Shown here one piece after another: positions 42,995 through 50,597 of a stretch of 64,000 bases of DNA. The position numbers and the translations under genes were made by a program. The stretch is from Bryobacter sp. (GTDB taxonomy: Bacteria > Acidobacteriota > Terriglobia > Bryobacterales > Bryobacteraceae), in the NCBI GenBank assembly GCA_022843625.1, contig JALHNH010000004.1, forward strand, positions 62,001-126,000. The letters run 5' to 3'. The notes below the pieces were generated by a model that had not been told where the DNA came from, ran no database searches, and worked only from the letters and a program-made list of their open reading frames with translations. Position 1 is the first letter of the stretch, and each line of letters starts with the position of its first letter.

Positions 42995-44315
42995 GCTTTT
43001 GGTGGTGGATGACGATGCAGGCTTCCGCGGTCTATTGCGGGAGATCCTCGCGGCCGAGGGGTATCGTGTGACCGTGGCGGGATCGGTCGCGGAGGCCCAG
43101 CAGGCGTGGGCGAAGCGGCATTTCCATCTGATGGTGTCGGATCTAAGGCTGCCTGACGGCGACGGGATCGGGCTGCTGCGGTGGACCAGGGAGCAGGCGC
43201 CGGAGGTTCCGGTCATCATGATCACTGGCTTTGGCACGGTGACCAGTGCCGTAGAAGCCATGAAGCTGGGCGCCGAGGATTACATCAGCAAGCCGCTGGA
43301 GAGCCCTGATGAGTTGCGCCTGCTGGTGCGCCGTGCGCTGGAACGTGTGGAAGCTGCCCACGAGCATGCCTGGTTGAGGGAGGAGGAGGCGGCGCGGTTC
43401 TCATGCGGCTCGATTGTGGCTGGCAGTCCCTTGATGCTGAAGGCGCTCGAACTCGTGCGGAAGGTCGCGCCGACGGCGGCGACGGTATTGATTACGGGGG
43501 AAACCGGCACAGGGAAGGAGATTATCGCGCGCTGCATCCATGCCAATAGTCCACGGGCGGCGAAGGCATTCGTCGCAGTGAATTGCGCCGCCCTGTCGCC
43601 CACGCTGATTGAGAGCGAACTGTTCGGCCATGAGCGCGGATCGTTTACGGGTGCCGCGGCGCAGCACATTGGCCGGTTTGAGCGGGCGCATGGAGGGACG
43701 CTCTTTCTGGACGAGGTGGGCGAACTGGAGCCGGGCTTGCAGGCTAAACTGCTGCGCGTTCTGCAGGAGAAGATGCTGGAGCGCGTAGGCGGCTCGCGCG
43801 AAATCACGGTGGAGGTACGTGTCATTGCGGCGACGAATCGCGACCTGCGGGAATCGGTGGGCGAGGGCAAGTTTCGTGAGGACCTTTACTATCGCCTGAA
43901 CATGTTCCCCATCGAGGTGCCGCCCTTGCGGGCGAGGGGCGGAGACATTATCCGGTTGGCGCAGTTCTTCCTGGCGCGGGCGGCCGATTCGCTGAATAAG
44001 AAGCATCTGCGGTTGACGCCGGATGCTGAAAAAGTCTTGGCCGCTTACGGCTGGCCAGGCAACGTCCGCGAACTCGAGAACATGATGGAGCGCGTGGCTA
44101 TTTTGTGCGATCACACGGTGGAGGCTGAGGACTTGCCCGTGACGGCGGCGGGTCCGGTGCGGCCGGTCCTCTTCAAGGATATTGAGCAGCAGGCGATCCT
44201 CGACGCGCTGGCGGCGAACGGCGGCAACCGCACGCGGACGGCGCAGCAACTGGGCATCAGCGTGCGGACGCTGCAGTACCGGCTGAAGGACTACGGCATC
44301 TCCACCGAGCCCTGA
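42984..44315 (+). CDS. sigma-54-dependent response regulator, NtrC/ZraR type
   Basis: A 443-residue activator. The receiver domain has the acidic pocket DDD at 9-11 and the phosphorylated Asp53 in VSDLRLPDGDG, with Lys in YISKPLE. The AAA+ domain (about 140-370) has Walker A GETGTGKE, Walker B GGTLFLDEVGEL and arginine-finger region RFREDLYYRLN-like sequence. The sigma-54 contact loop reads GSFTGA rather than the canonical GAFTGA. The C-terminal Fis-type HTH is NRTRTAQQLGISVRTLQYRLKDYGI. It should drive the two sigma-54 promoters at 40641 and 44416; the second one lies 100 bases past its own stop. Confidence 0.92.
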   Translation: MVVELLVVDDDAGFRGLLREILAAEGYRVTVAGSVAEAQQAWAKRHFHLMVSDLRLPDGDGIGLLRWTREQAPEVPVIMITGFGTVTSAVEAMKLGAEDYISKPLESPDELRLLVRRALERVEAAHEHAWLREEEAARFSCGSIVAGSPLMLKALELVRKVAPTAATVLITGETGTGKEIIARCIHANSPRAAKAFVAVNCAALSPTLIESELFGHERGSFTGAAAQHIGRFERAHGGTLFLDEVGELEPGLQAKLLRVLQEKMLERVGGSREITVEVRVIAATNRDLRESVGEGKFREDLYYRLNMFPIEVPPLRARGGDIIRLAQFFLARAADSLNKKHLRLTPDAEKVLAAYGWPGNVRELENMMERVAILCDHTVEAEDLPVTAAGPVRPVLFKDIEQQAILDALAANGGNRTRTAQQLGISVRTLQYRLKDYGISTEP

Positions 44316-44327
44316 TCGGTCCTGCTG

Positions 44328-44340
44328 CGCAGAATCTGCG
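44328..44340. promoter_or_regulatory. candidate enhancer dyad CGCAGA-A-TCTGCG
   Basis: Perfect 6-1-6 palindrome, 12 bases after the regulator stop and 75 nt before the -24 element at 44416. It shares its half-sites with the dyad at 40554. A further palindromic TCTGCAGA at 44347-44354 and GTGCGCAG nearby may be a second, weaker site. Confidence 0.65.
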
Positions 44341-44415
44341 GGGTGTTCTGCAGACCGTGCGCAGGATGTCGGCCGGGACGATCGCCAAGTGGTTGAAAAA
44401 CCGGCACGGGCGGAA

Positions 44416-44431
44416 TGGCGCACGACGTGCA
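44416..44431 (+). promoter_or_regulatory. sigma-54 promoter (TGGCGC-N5-GTGCA)
   Basis: TGGCGCACGACGTGCA has the invariant GG and GC 12 bases apart; it differs from consensus by G for A in the -24 part and G for T in the -12 part. The start would be near 44442, ahead of the AAAGGAA ribosome-binding site of the DUF2202 gene. Confidence 0.65.
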
Positions 44432-44468
44432 TCGTTTGAGGGTGAAGTCCTGAAAGGAACTGAAACCT

Positions 44469-45020
44469 ATGACGATCAAGAATTTTTCTCTGGCACTGAC
44501 GATGTTAGTTGTACCGTTGTTTGCGCAAGGCCCCGGCTTTGGTCCCGGTCCCGGCCGGACGCCGGTAACGCAACCGCCGACCGAAGAGGAAGTGGGAGTT
44601 TTGACATGGATGCGCGAGGAAGAAAAGCTGGCGCGCGACGTGTATCGCTTCCTCAACGAGCGCTGGAACCTGAGAGTGTTCGCAAGCATCGCGGAATCCG
44701 AACAGCAGCATTTCACGGCCGTCGGCAACTTGCTGGCGCGTTACAAGATCACGGACCCGGTGGTGAGCGACACGCCTGGCGTCTATGCGAATGAGACGTT
44801 CACCAGGCTCTACATCGAGTTGACGGCTAAAGGCAGCGCCTCGATGAAGGACGCGATGGAGGTAGGTGTGTTGATCGAGAAGACCGACATCGCCGACCTG
44901 GAGCGCTCGCTGCCGAAGACCAACAAGTACGACATCAAGCGAGTCTTCACCAACCTGATGATGGCCTCGTATAACCACCTGGAGGCTTTTGAATTCAACC
45001 TGGAGATTCTCGGTGAATGA
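44469..45020 (+). CDS. exported DUF2202 ferritin-like protein
   Basis: A 183-residue protein with signal peptide MTIKNFSLALTMLVVPLFAQ, a Gly/Pro linker, then a DUF2202 domain: REEEKLARDVYRFLNERW, FASIAESEQQHFTAVGNLL, LTAKGSASMKDAMEVGVLIEKTDIADLERSL and SYNHLEAFEF. The Glu and ESEQQH residues are spaced as in ferritin-like four-helix bundles, so a di-metal site is plausible. It is predicted to be expressed from the sigma-54 promoter 38-53 bases upstream. Enzymatic activity, if any, is unknown. Confidence 0.87.
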   Translation: MTIKNFSLALTMLVVPLFAQGPGFGPGPGRTPVTQPPTEEEVGVLTWMREEEKLARDVYRFLNERWNLRVFASIAESEQQHFTAVGNLLARYKITDPVVSDTPGVYANETFTRLYIELTAKGSASMKDAMEVGVLIEKTDIADLERSLPKTNKYDIKRVFTNLMMASYNHLEAFEFNLEILGE

Positions 45021-45041
45021 CCAGGGCGAAGTTTGGATCAA

Positions 45042-45073
45042 TCTGCGCGGGAGATAGCCGTCTCCCGCGCAGA
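45042..45073. other. perfect 13-bp hairpin between DUF2202 and cupin genes
   Basis: TCTGCGCGGGAGA (45042-45054) pairs perfectly with 45061-45073 across a 6-nt loop. No T-run follows on either strand, so an intrinsic terminator is unlikely; partial termination, mRNA protection or protein binding are options. The arm ends repeat the TCTGCG and CGCAGA half-sites of the two enhancer dyads. Confidence 0.7.
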
Positions 45074-45107
45074 ACCGAAAAGACGAGTCAAGGAGCTAAG
45101 AAGACAC

Positions 45108-46019
45108 ATGACAAACAACAGTGAGCAAAAGCGATCCGGTCGAGCCAACCAACGCCAGCGTGGCATGTTGCGCGGCGCCTACCTGGGAATGATGGTAGTT
45201 GCGCTGGCGGCCGCCGCGTGGGCCCAGCAAAATGTGCAGCAACACGACGGGCCCGGACAGGGGCGAATGAGAGGAATGATGGGCGAAGGCCGCCAGGATA
45301 TGGAGACGATCCACTCGTTGTTCGGCGCTCACCAGAAGATTTCCCGCTCGGTAAAGAAGCTGGACAACGGAGTCGAGACGGTCACTGAGTCCAGCGACCC
45401 CAAGGTTCAAGCGTTGATCCGGGAGCATGTTGGCGCCATGTACCAACGCCTCTCCGCGGGGCAGCCCATCCGGATGTGGGATCCGTTGTACGCGGAGATC
45501 TTCAGGCAGGCCGGCAAGATCAAGATGGACATGTTCAACACGGAAAAAGGGATCAGGGTGATCGAGACCTCCACCGATGCCTGGGTGGTGAAGCTGCTTC
45601 ATTCTCATGCCGACGGGGTTTCGGAATTTGTCGAGAAGGGAATGGCAGTGATGCACAAGGAGCACCCCTTGCCCGCAGCAGTTTTGGGCAAAGCGGTGGC
45701 TACCATGAAAGTACTCCCGCTTCGTACATCCGTTGGAGCAGGAAAAGACAAAGAAGTCGAACAGCTCTTCGAGGGCCCAGGCCGCAAACTCGTTCAGATT
45801 ACCCTGCGCAACAACAGTATTCTCGAAACCCACAAAGCCACCTTACCGATCACGATTCAGTGCGTCGCGGGCGGCGGAGTTCTGAAGGTGGGTGACGCGC
45901 TGGAAGCAATCGAACTCAAGCCCGGCGTACTAGTGACGATCGAGGCGAATGCCCTTCACAAGATCGAAGCCAAACCGGATGTGTCAATCCTCCTGACTCA
46001 GTTCACGGCCAAACTATAG
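45108..46019 (+). CDS. exported protein with C-terminal cupin domain
   Basis: A 303-residue protein. After a long n-region, the segment [15 protein letters not shown] (about 28-42) is a signal peptide; the mature start is Met/Gly/Arg-rich ([10 protein letters not shown]). Residues 60-200 contain [45 protein letters not shown] and [15 protein letters not shown], with many His and Met, a family I cannot name. Residues 215-303 form a cupin barrel ([38 protein letters not shown]). ATG 45108 is preferred to the frame opening at 45033. It follows the DUF2202 gene after 87 bases and a hairpin and may share its promoter. Confidence 0.7.
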   Translation: MTNNSEQKRSGRANQRQRGMLRGAYLGMMVVALAAAAWAQQNVQQHDGPGQGRMRGMMGEGRQDMETIHSLFGAHQKISRSVKKLDNGVETVTESSDPKVQALIREHVGAMYQRLSAGQPIRMWDPLYAEIFRQAGKIKMDMFNTEKGIRVIETSTDAWVVKLLHSHADGVSEFVEKGMAVMHKEHPLPAAVLGKAVATMKVLPLRTSVGAGKDKEVEQLFEGPGRKLVQITLRNNSILETHKATLPITIQCVAGGGVLKVGDALEAIELKPGVLVTIEANALHKIEAKPDVSILLTQFTAKL

Positions 46020-46097
46020 ACCGGCCCCGGCAGGGCAAAGGGAGATAAAGGGTGTCTTTGTAATCGGGGACGTCAGTCTGAGGCCGGTAGCTTTCCA

Positions 46098-46842
46098 GTG
46101 GAATGGCCTCGTGACGATCAAACCGACAGAGGGATCCAGGAGATCTCTCTGGCAGGATCCCGTTTGGCGATCACGATGCCGAGTGGTCATTTCACGATCT
46201 CGAAATGGAGCTCCGCCAAGCCCGATGGGACTCTCTCGGTAATGCCATTTGAATCGTCTTCCCGGTCTGATGAGAATCCCGACGTCTCCCCCGATGGTAA
46301 GTGGTTGCTTTTGATTCGACACGCTCTGGAGCGACGGAGATCTGGCGTGCAAATGCTGATGGAGTCGAGGCGCTTCAACTGACGATTTTCGGCGGGGTCA
46401 TGGTGAGAAACCCCAAGATTTCACCAGACGGTCGATCAATCGCCTTCCAGGCTATCTATACTCCGAATCCCCAGAGAAGGAGGCACGGCGCAACGTATCG
46501 GCCCTGAAGGAGCGAGTGGCCCGGTGCTGTCTTCAGATGGCAAATGGCTCTATTTCGGAATGGACCAGGAATGGAGACGCATCCAGCACTGTTGGTAATT
46601 ATCCGAGTGATGCTCATCTTGGAGGCAACAAATTTTACTTCTCACGGGCAGAGGCAGATAACAAGGTCTTATTATTCATTGAGGCTGACCCGGAGAAGAA
46701 GACCGAACGCGTGATCCTGCGCCAGTCGCTGGACCAGCCATTAGAGCGTATTGCGTACGTATCGCCGGATGGGAAAACTGTCTTCACTACCTCGATGAGG
46801 AACGCCGGATCGGATACCCTCCTCGTGGAAGGCGTCCGGTAA
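46098..46842 (+). pseudogene. PD40/TolB-type propeller protein, frameshifted
   Basis: Propeller repeats run on through three reading frames: DENPDVSPDGKWL in one frame, then VAFDSTRSGATEIWRANADGVEALQLT with NPKISPDGRSIAFQA in the next, then LSSDGKWLYFGM and finally AYVSPDGKTVFTTSM. At least three frameshifts and several stops break the gene. In this phylum such propellers commonly form the C-terminus of Ser/Thr kinases or stand alone; no kinase part remains here. It marks the right edge of the accessory region. Confidence 0.75.
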
Positions 46843-46867
46843 TGAGATTCCCCCAGACAACTGCAAG

Positions 46868-47575
46868 TTGTTGTATTATTTGAACTTGCGTCCTAACGTT
46901 TTCAAAACTCTGGTGCTGCTATGCGCCCTGTGCAGCTTTGTGCTGAGCGGTGCTGTCGCAAAGAAGCCGGTAAAGAAAAAAACAGTAGCTCGTAAGGTGG
47001 TGCGCAAGCCGGTTGCGCGTAAGAAGGTTGTAGCGAAATCGAAGCGGCGCACGGTTGCGGCTGCTCCCAAAGGCCCTCTCAAATTTGTTACCGAGCCGGT
47101 GAATTCTGAGCTAAAGGCTTGCACCTCACAACCCACAGGGCTTTGCCTCAATTGCGCTGAACAAGCACTCTCTACCGCCCACGCCTTTACAGGGTTGCGA
47201 TACCGCAAGGGCGGGTCTGACCCGAATGTCGGCTTCGATTGCAGCGGCTTTGTACAGCATGTCTTTGCCAATTCGTGTAGCCTGCATTTGCCAAGGTCGG
47301 CCCATGAACAGTTTGCGCTGGGGCAGGAAGTGGCGCGCGATGAGTTGCAGCGAGGGGATTTGGTCTTCTTCAGAAGTCGTCAGGGCTGGCATGTGGGTAT
47401 CTATACGGGCGACGACAAGTTCATTCATTCGCCCAATCGCAAAGATTCGATCCGGGTGTCGGCGCTCGAAACTCCCTTCTGGAAAAGATCCTACAAAGGG
47501 GCCCGCCGCTTGTCCACCGACATCCAACCTCCCGTTGTTAGCGAGAGTTCGGCGTCCAATGAAGCGCGGCCTTAG
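46868..47575 (+). CDS. exported NlpC/P60 cell-wall peptidase
   Basis: A protein of up to 235 residues with a signal peptide (FKTLVLLCALCSFVLSGAVA), then a strongly basic low-complexity stretch of about 35 residues (KKPVKKKTVARKVV and similar), then the NlpC/P60 domain with Cys in VGFDCSGFVQ, His in WHVGIYTGDD and the third polar residue in FIHSPN. It cleaves peptidoglycan stem peptides. The basic arm could bind anionic wall polymers. No ATG is available: TTG at 46868, 46880 or 46886 are the options, and the choice is open. The TonB receptor follows after 24 bases. Confidence 0.85.
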   Translation: MLYYLNLRPNVFKTLVLLCALCSFVLSGAVAKKPVKKKTVARKVVRKPVARKKVVAKSKRRTVAAAPKGPLKFVTEPVNSELKACTSQPTGLCLNCAEQALSTAHAFTGLRYRKGGSDPNVGFDCSGFVQHVFANSCSLHLPRSAHEQFALGQEVARDELQRGDLVFFRSRQGWHVGIYTGDDKFIHSPNRKDSIRVSALETPFWKRSYKGARRLSTDIQPPVVSESSASNEARP

Positions 47576-47599
47576 GCCTTCGCTATTCTTAAACAGTTG

Positions 47600-49327
47600 A
47601 TGAAAATTGCAGTAGTGCTATCGGCCTGTGCCTTGTTTGCGCAGGAAAAACAAAGTGTTGTTGTGACTGGGGCCTATGAGCCGATTCCGCTGGAGGAATC
47701 CGAGCGTGCGGTAAGGGCGATTGCGGCTCGGCCGCTGATTCCATTGAGTGCATCTGTCATCGACTTTTTGCACTTGGACCCGTCTCTCGATCTCCGGGGG
47801 CGAGCGCCCAACGGAGTACAAAGCGGACTGTCGATTCGCGGCGGAAGTTTTGGGCAGACCCTTGTGTTGTGGAATGGCTTCCGTCTCAATAGCGTTCAGA
47901 CCTCGAACCTCAGTATGGATTTGCCAATTCCGCTGGAGGCGATCTCGCAGGTGGAGGTGCTGAAGGGGTCCGGGTCGACACTATATGGGTCTGATGCAAC
48001 AGCGGGTGTGTTGAATGTGATCACCACTGTTCCCGAAACCACAGAGGTGAAGCTGAGGGCGGGGCTTGGGAATTTCGGGACGCAGCAGCAACATGCGTCT
48101 GTGGCCTTTCGAGGCAGGGGCCTTGCGCAGCAATTCACCTTTGCCCGGGATTTCTCCACTGGCTTTATGCCGAATCGCGATTACCGCAATTTGTCTGTAG
48201 CTTCTCAGACCAGCTATCGCCGCACTTCCATCTTGCTCGGGCTCAACGACCGGCCCTTTGGCGCCGAACAGTTCTACGGAAACTTCAATTCCTGGGAGCG
48301 AACCAAAAGCTGGTTTGCGGGGATCCGGCAGGGGATCGGCGAGCGAACCGAAGCAAGTTTCGCCTACCGGCGGCATACGGATCTATTCGTTCTTTACCGC
48401 GACCGGCCGCAAGTCTATACCAACCGCCATATCGTTGAGACCTACCAGGGCGCGCTACGACGGAGTGATCCGTTTGTGGCTGGAGGCCGCCTGCATTATG
48501 GGGCTGAGGTGATAGGGGACCGGATCGATTCCAACAATCTGGGGCAGCATTCACGGGCCCGGAGTGCATTTTATGCGGCTTACGATGTGCGGGCGCTGAA
48601 GCGGTTTTCGCTAACGATTGGTCTGCGGGATGAGATCTATCGAAACTTTTCGCATCAGTGGAATCCATCGATAGGTGCGGGGTATTGGCTCTCGTCGCGG
48701 GCCAAGCTGCGGGCTTCAGTCAGCCGGGCTTTCCGCTTGCCCACCTATACGGATCTTTTTTACCGGGACCCGGCAAACGAGGGAAACCCGCTCTTGCGGC
48801 CTGAGCGAGCCTGGTCTATCGAGGGAGGCCTCGATCTGGGGCCAGTTGGAGTAACGGTGTTTCAGCGTCGCGAGAAAGACGGCATCGATTTTGTGCGCAC
48901 TTCGCCCACCGCGATCTGGCGGGCAACCAATTTCCAGGCTTTGAATTTTACCGGGGTGGAGGCGCACTGGCGGCGTACGATCGCGCGGGTGCACCGCGTG
49001 GAGCTTGCCTATACGGGGCTCAATGGGGCGCAGAGTGTGTTGAATGGCTTGCAGTCGAAGTATGTCTTCAATTACCCCCGGCATTCGGGCGTGGCAAGCT
49101 GGCAGGCGGCTTTTGGAGACGGCTGGATCGCCCGTAGCCGATTAGGAGCGTTGGAGCGTTTTGGACGTTCCCCCTATGCGGTTTGGGATGTGTTTGCATC
49201 GTGGCAGAAGCACCGGGTGCGGCCTTATTTGCAATTGGCCAATTTGACGTCAACCAGGTATGAAGAGTTTGTGGGAATCCGGATGCCAGGACGGAGTTTT
49301 GTGGGGGGAATTGAAATTCGAAGATAA
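47600..49327 (+). CDS. TonB-dependent receptor, BtuB-like
   Basis: A 575-residue outer-membrane receptor. Signal peptide MKIAVVLSACALFA is followed directly by a TonB-box-like SVVVTG, the plug (SGLSIRGGSFGQTLVLWNGFRLN, VEVLKGSGSTLYGSDATAGVLNVIT) and a beta-barrel with alternating strands. The last residues, VGGIEIRR, lack the usual terminal aromatic. It is short for the family, near BtuB size, and the plug signatures resemble vitamin-B12/siderophore receptors. The ligand is not evident and no uptake ABC genes are adjacent. ATG 47600 is preferred over TTG 47597. A convergent tRNA gene begins 1 base after its stop. Confidence 0.87.
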   Translation: MKIAVVLSACALFAQEKQSVVVTGAYEPIPLEESERAVRAIAARPLIPLSASVIDFLHLDPSLDLRGRAPNGVQSGLSIRGGSFGQTLVLWNGFRLNSVQTSNLSMDLPIPLEAISQVEVLKGSGSTLYGSDATAGVLNVITTVPETTEVKLRAGLGNFGTQQQHASVAFRGRGLAQQFTFARDFSTGFMPNRDYRNLSVASQTSYRRTSILLGLNDRPFGAEQFYGNFNSWERTKSWFAGIRQGIGERTEASFAYRRHTDLFVLYRDRPQVYTNRHIVETYQGALRRSDPFVAGGRLHYGAEVIGDRIDSNNLGQHSRARSAFYAAYDVRALKRFSLTIGLRDEIYRNFSHQWNPSIGAGYWLSSRAKLRASVSRAFRLPTYTDLFYRDPANEGNPLLRPERAWSIEGGLDLGPVGVTVFQRREKDGIDFVRTSPTAIWRATNFQALNFTGVEAHWRRTIARVHRVELAYTGLNGAQSVLNGLQSKYVFNYPRHSGVASWQAAFGDGWIARSRLGALERFGRSPYAVWDVFASWQKHRVRPYLQLANLTSTRYEEFVGIRMPGRSFVGGIEIRR

Positions 49328-49403
49328 ATGGCTGGGAGACAGGGACTCGAACCCCGATAAGCAGAGTCAGAGTCTGCTGTCCTACCATTGAACGATCTCC
49401 CAG
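49328..49403 (-). tRNA. tRNA-Gln (anticodon CUG)
   Basis: Read on the minus strand, it gives a full cloverleaf: acceptor GCTGGGA pairing with TCCCAGC, anticodon stem GCAGA/TCTGC around loop CTCTGAC (anticodon CTG), T-loop GTTCGAGTC and an encoded CCA at 49328-49330. The 76 nt including CCA lie between the convergent TonB receptor stop and the FG-GAP gene. Confidence 0.93.
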
Positions 49404-49430
49404 CGTCAGGACTCTCCTAGGATACCAAAG

Positions 49431-50597
49431 CTATTTGCGAGTTGGAAAGCGTTGGTAAAAAGTCTCCCGGCTTGAGTCAGGCACTTTGTTGCTCGTCAGG
49501 TTCTCAAACCAGTATTGACCGCTCTTGGCCGCTGTGATGATGTCGAGGTCGCCGTCAGCATCCAGATCCTTGACGATCAACTGCATGCCGGGGCTGGCCG
49601 GGGAATTCATAGCCAGCGTGTGGCGGGAAAACACAACCTTCGCCCCCGGTGTGAACTTGTAGTAATGGAAGGCGAGAGGCTCAAACGCACCGGGGTCTTT
49701 TTCGTTATGAGCGCGGTAACGCTTGCCGGCAAGGACTTCGGGTTTGCCGTCGCCATCAAGGTCAGCCAGCGCCACCGTATGTACCTGTGAGAAGGACTCG
49801 TCAATCGTGTGACGTTGCCATTTGCCGCCCGGCTGTTGCTCCAGCCAGTAGAGGCCGAAGGCGTGGCCCCGACCATAAATGATATCCGCCTTACCGTCCC
49901 CGTTCACGTCTTTGACGATCATCTCGATCGAGGCATCGTGGAGCTCAAAGTCCGGGTGATAATCCCACTGGTCCTTTTGCCAGTCGATCTGACGGAACCA
50001 GCCGCGCTCGGTGACGATGTCGCCCTTGCCATCGCCGTCGATATCGCCAAAACCGATGCCGTGCCCGTTGCCTTCGCCGCTGGGGCGAATCGGGCGCACT
50101 TCAAATTGGCCGGCCTTGGTGATGCGAATCCAGAAGAAGGGCTGGCGGCTATAGTTGGAGACAAGTAGGTCCCGAATGCCGTCCCCATCCACGTCGGCCA
50201 TGGCGAGGCCTTCAGTGTCTTTCGACGAGGCGATTTTGCGCTTGGGCCAGATTGGGCCAACCTTCTTCGGATTCTCGAAGTAAAAAATACCGTCTTCCTG
50301 CCAGCCCGCAGAAAGGATGTCTTCATATCCATCGCCATTGACATCAACCGCGAACTCGCCGCAGTTGATCACGTACTCGTTGATAAAGCCGACCTCGCGG
50401 AAGCGGTGGGGCTTCCAGTCTGGAGCCTGATACCAGAAGGCCCCGCTTACAACGTCGAGACGGCCGTCTCGATCAACGTCAAAGACGCTCACACCTTCGC
50501 TGAGTTCGCGGGCCACCTCATGCAAGAGGAATCGGGGCTCTGTTTGTGCCACCGCCAGGACGAGACTAAAGTTTGCTAACCACCAGATTTTTTTCAT
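49431..50597 (-). CDS. exported FG-GAP/VCBS-repeat propeller protein
   Basis: A 388-residue secreted protein with signal peptide MKKIWWLANFSLVLAVA (start at 50597; an open frame continues to 50675 inside the neighbour). It carries at least six calcium-binding-like repeats of the form DVDRDGRLDVV, DVNGDGYEDIL, DVDGDGIRDLL, DIDGDGKGDIV, DVNGDGKADII and DLDGDGKPEVL, typical of integrin-alpha-like beta-propellers. No catalytic domain is present. Its start overlaps the end of the ppx/gppA gene by 32 bases. Likely a surface or periplasmic binding protein. Confidence 0.83.
   Translation of the reverse strand: MKKIWWLANFSLVLAVAQTEPRFLLHEVARELSEGVSVFDVDRDGRLDVVSGAFWYQAPDWKPHRFREVGFINEYVINCGEFAVDVNGDGYEDILSAGWQEDGIFYFENPKKVGPIWPKRKIASSKDTEGLAMADVDGDGIRDLLVSNYSRQPFFWIRITKAGQFEVRPIRPSGEGNGHGIGFGDIDGDGKGDIVTERGWFRQIDWQKDQWDYHPDFELHDASIEMIVKDVNGDGKADIIYGRGHAFGLYWLEQQPGGKWQRHTIDESFSQVHTVALADLDGDGKPEVLAGKRYRAHNEKDPGAFEPLAFHYYKFTPGAKVVFSRHTLAMNSPASPGMQLIVKDLDADGDLDIITAAKSGQYWFENLTSNKVPDSSRETFYQRFPTRK

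Noticed and set aside
45042-45073. Rho-independent terminator
   Set aside because: Strong stem but no T-run on either side.
49328-49403. tRNA-Gln as an island attachment site
   Set aside because: It lies 2.5 kb outside the accessory block, with intact chromosomal-type genes between, and no integrase is next to it.
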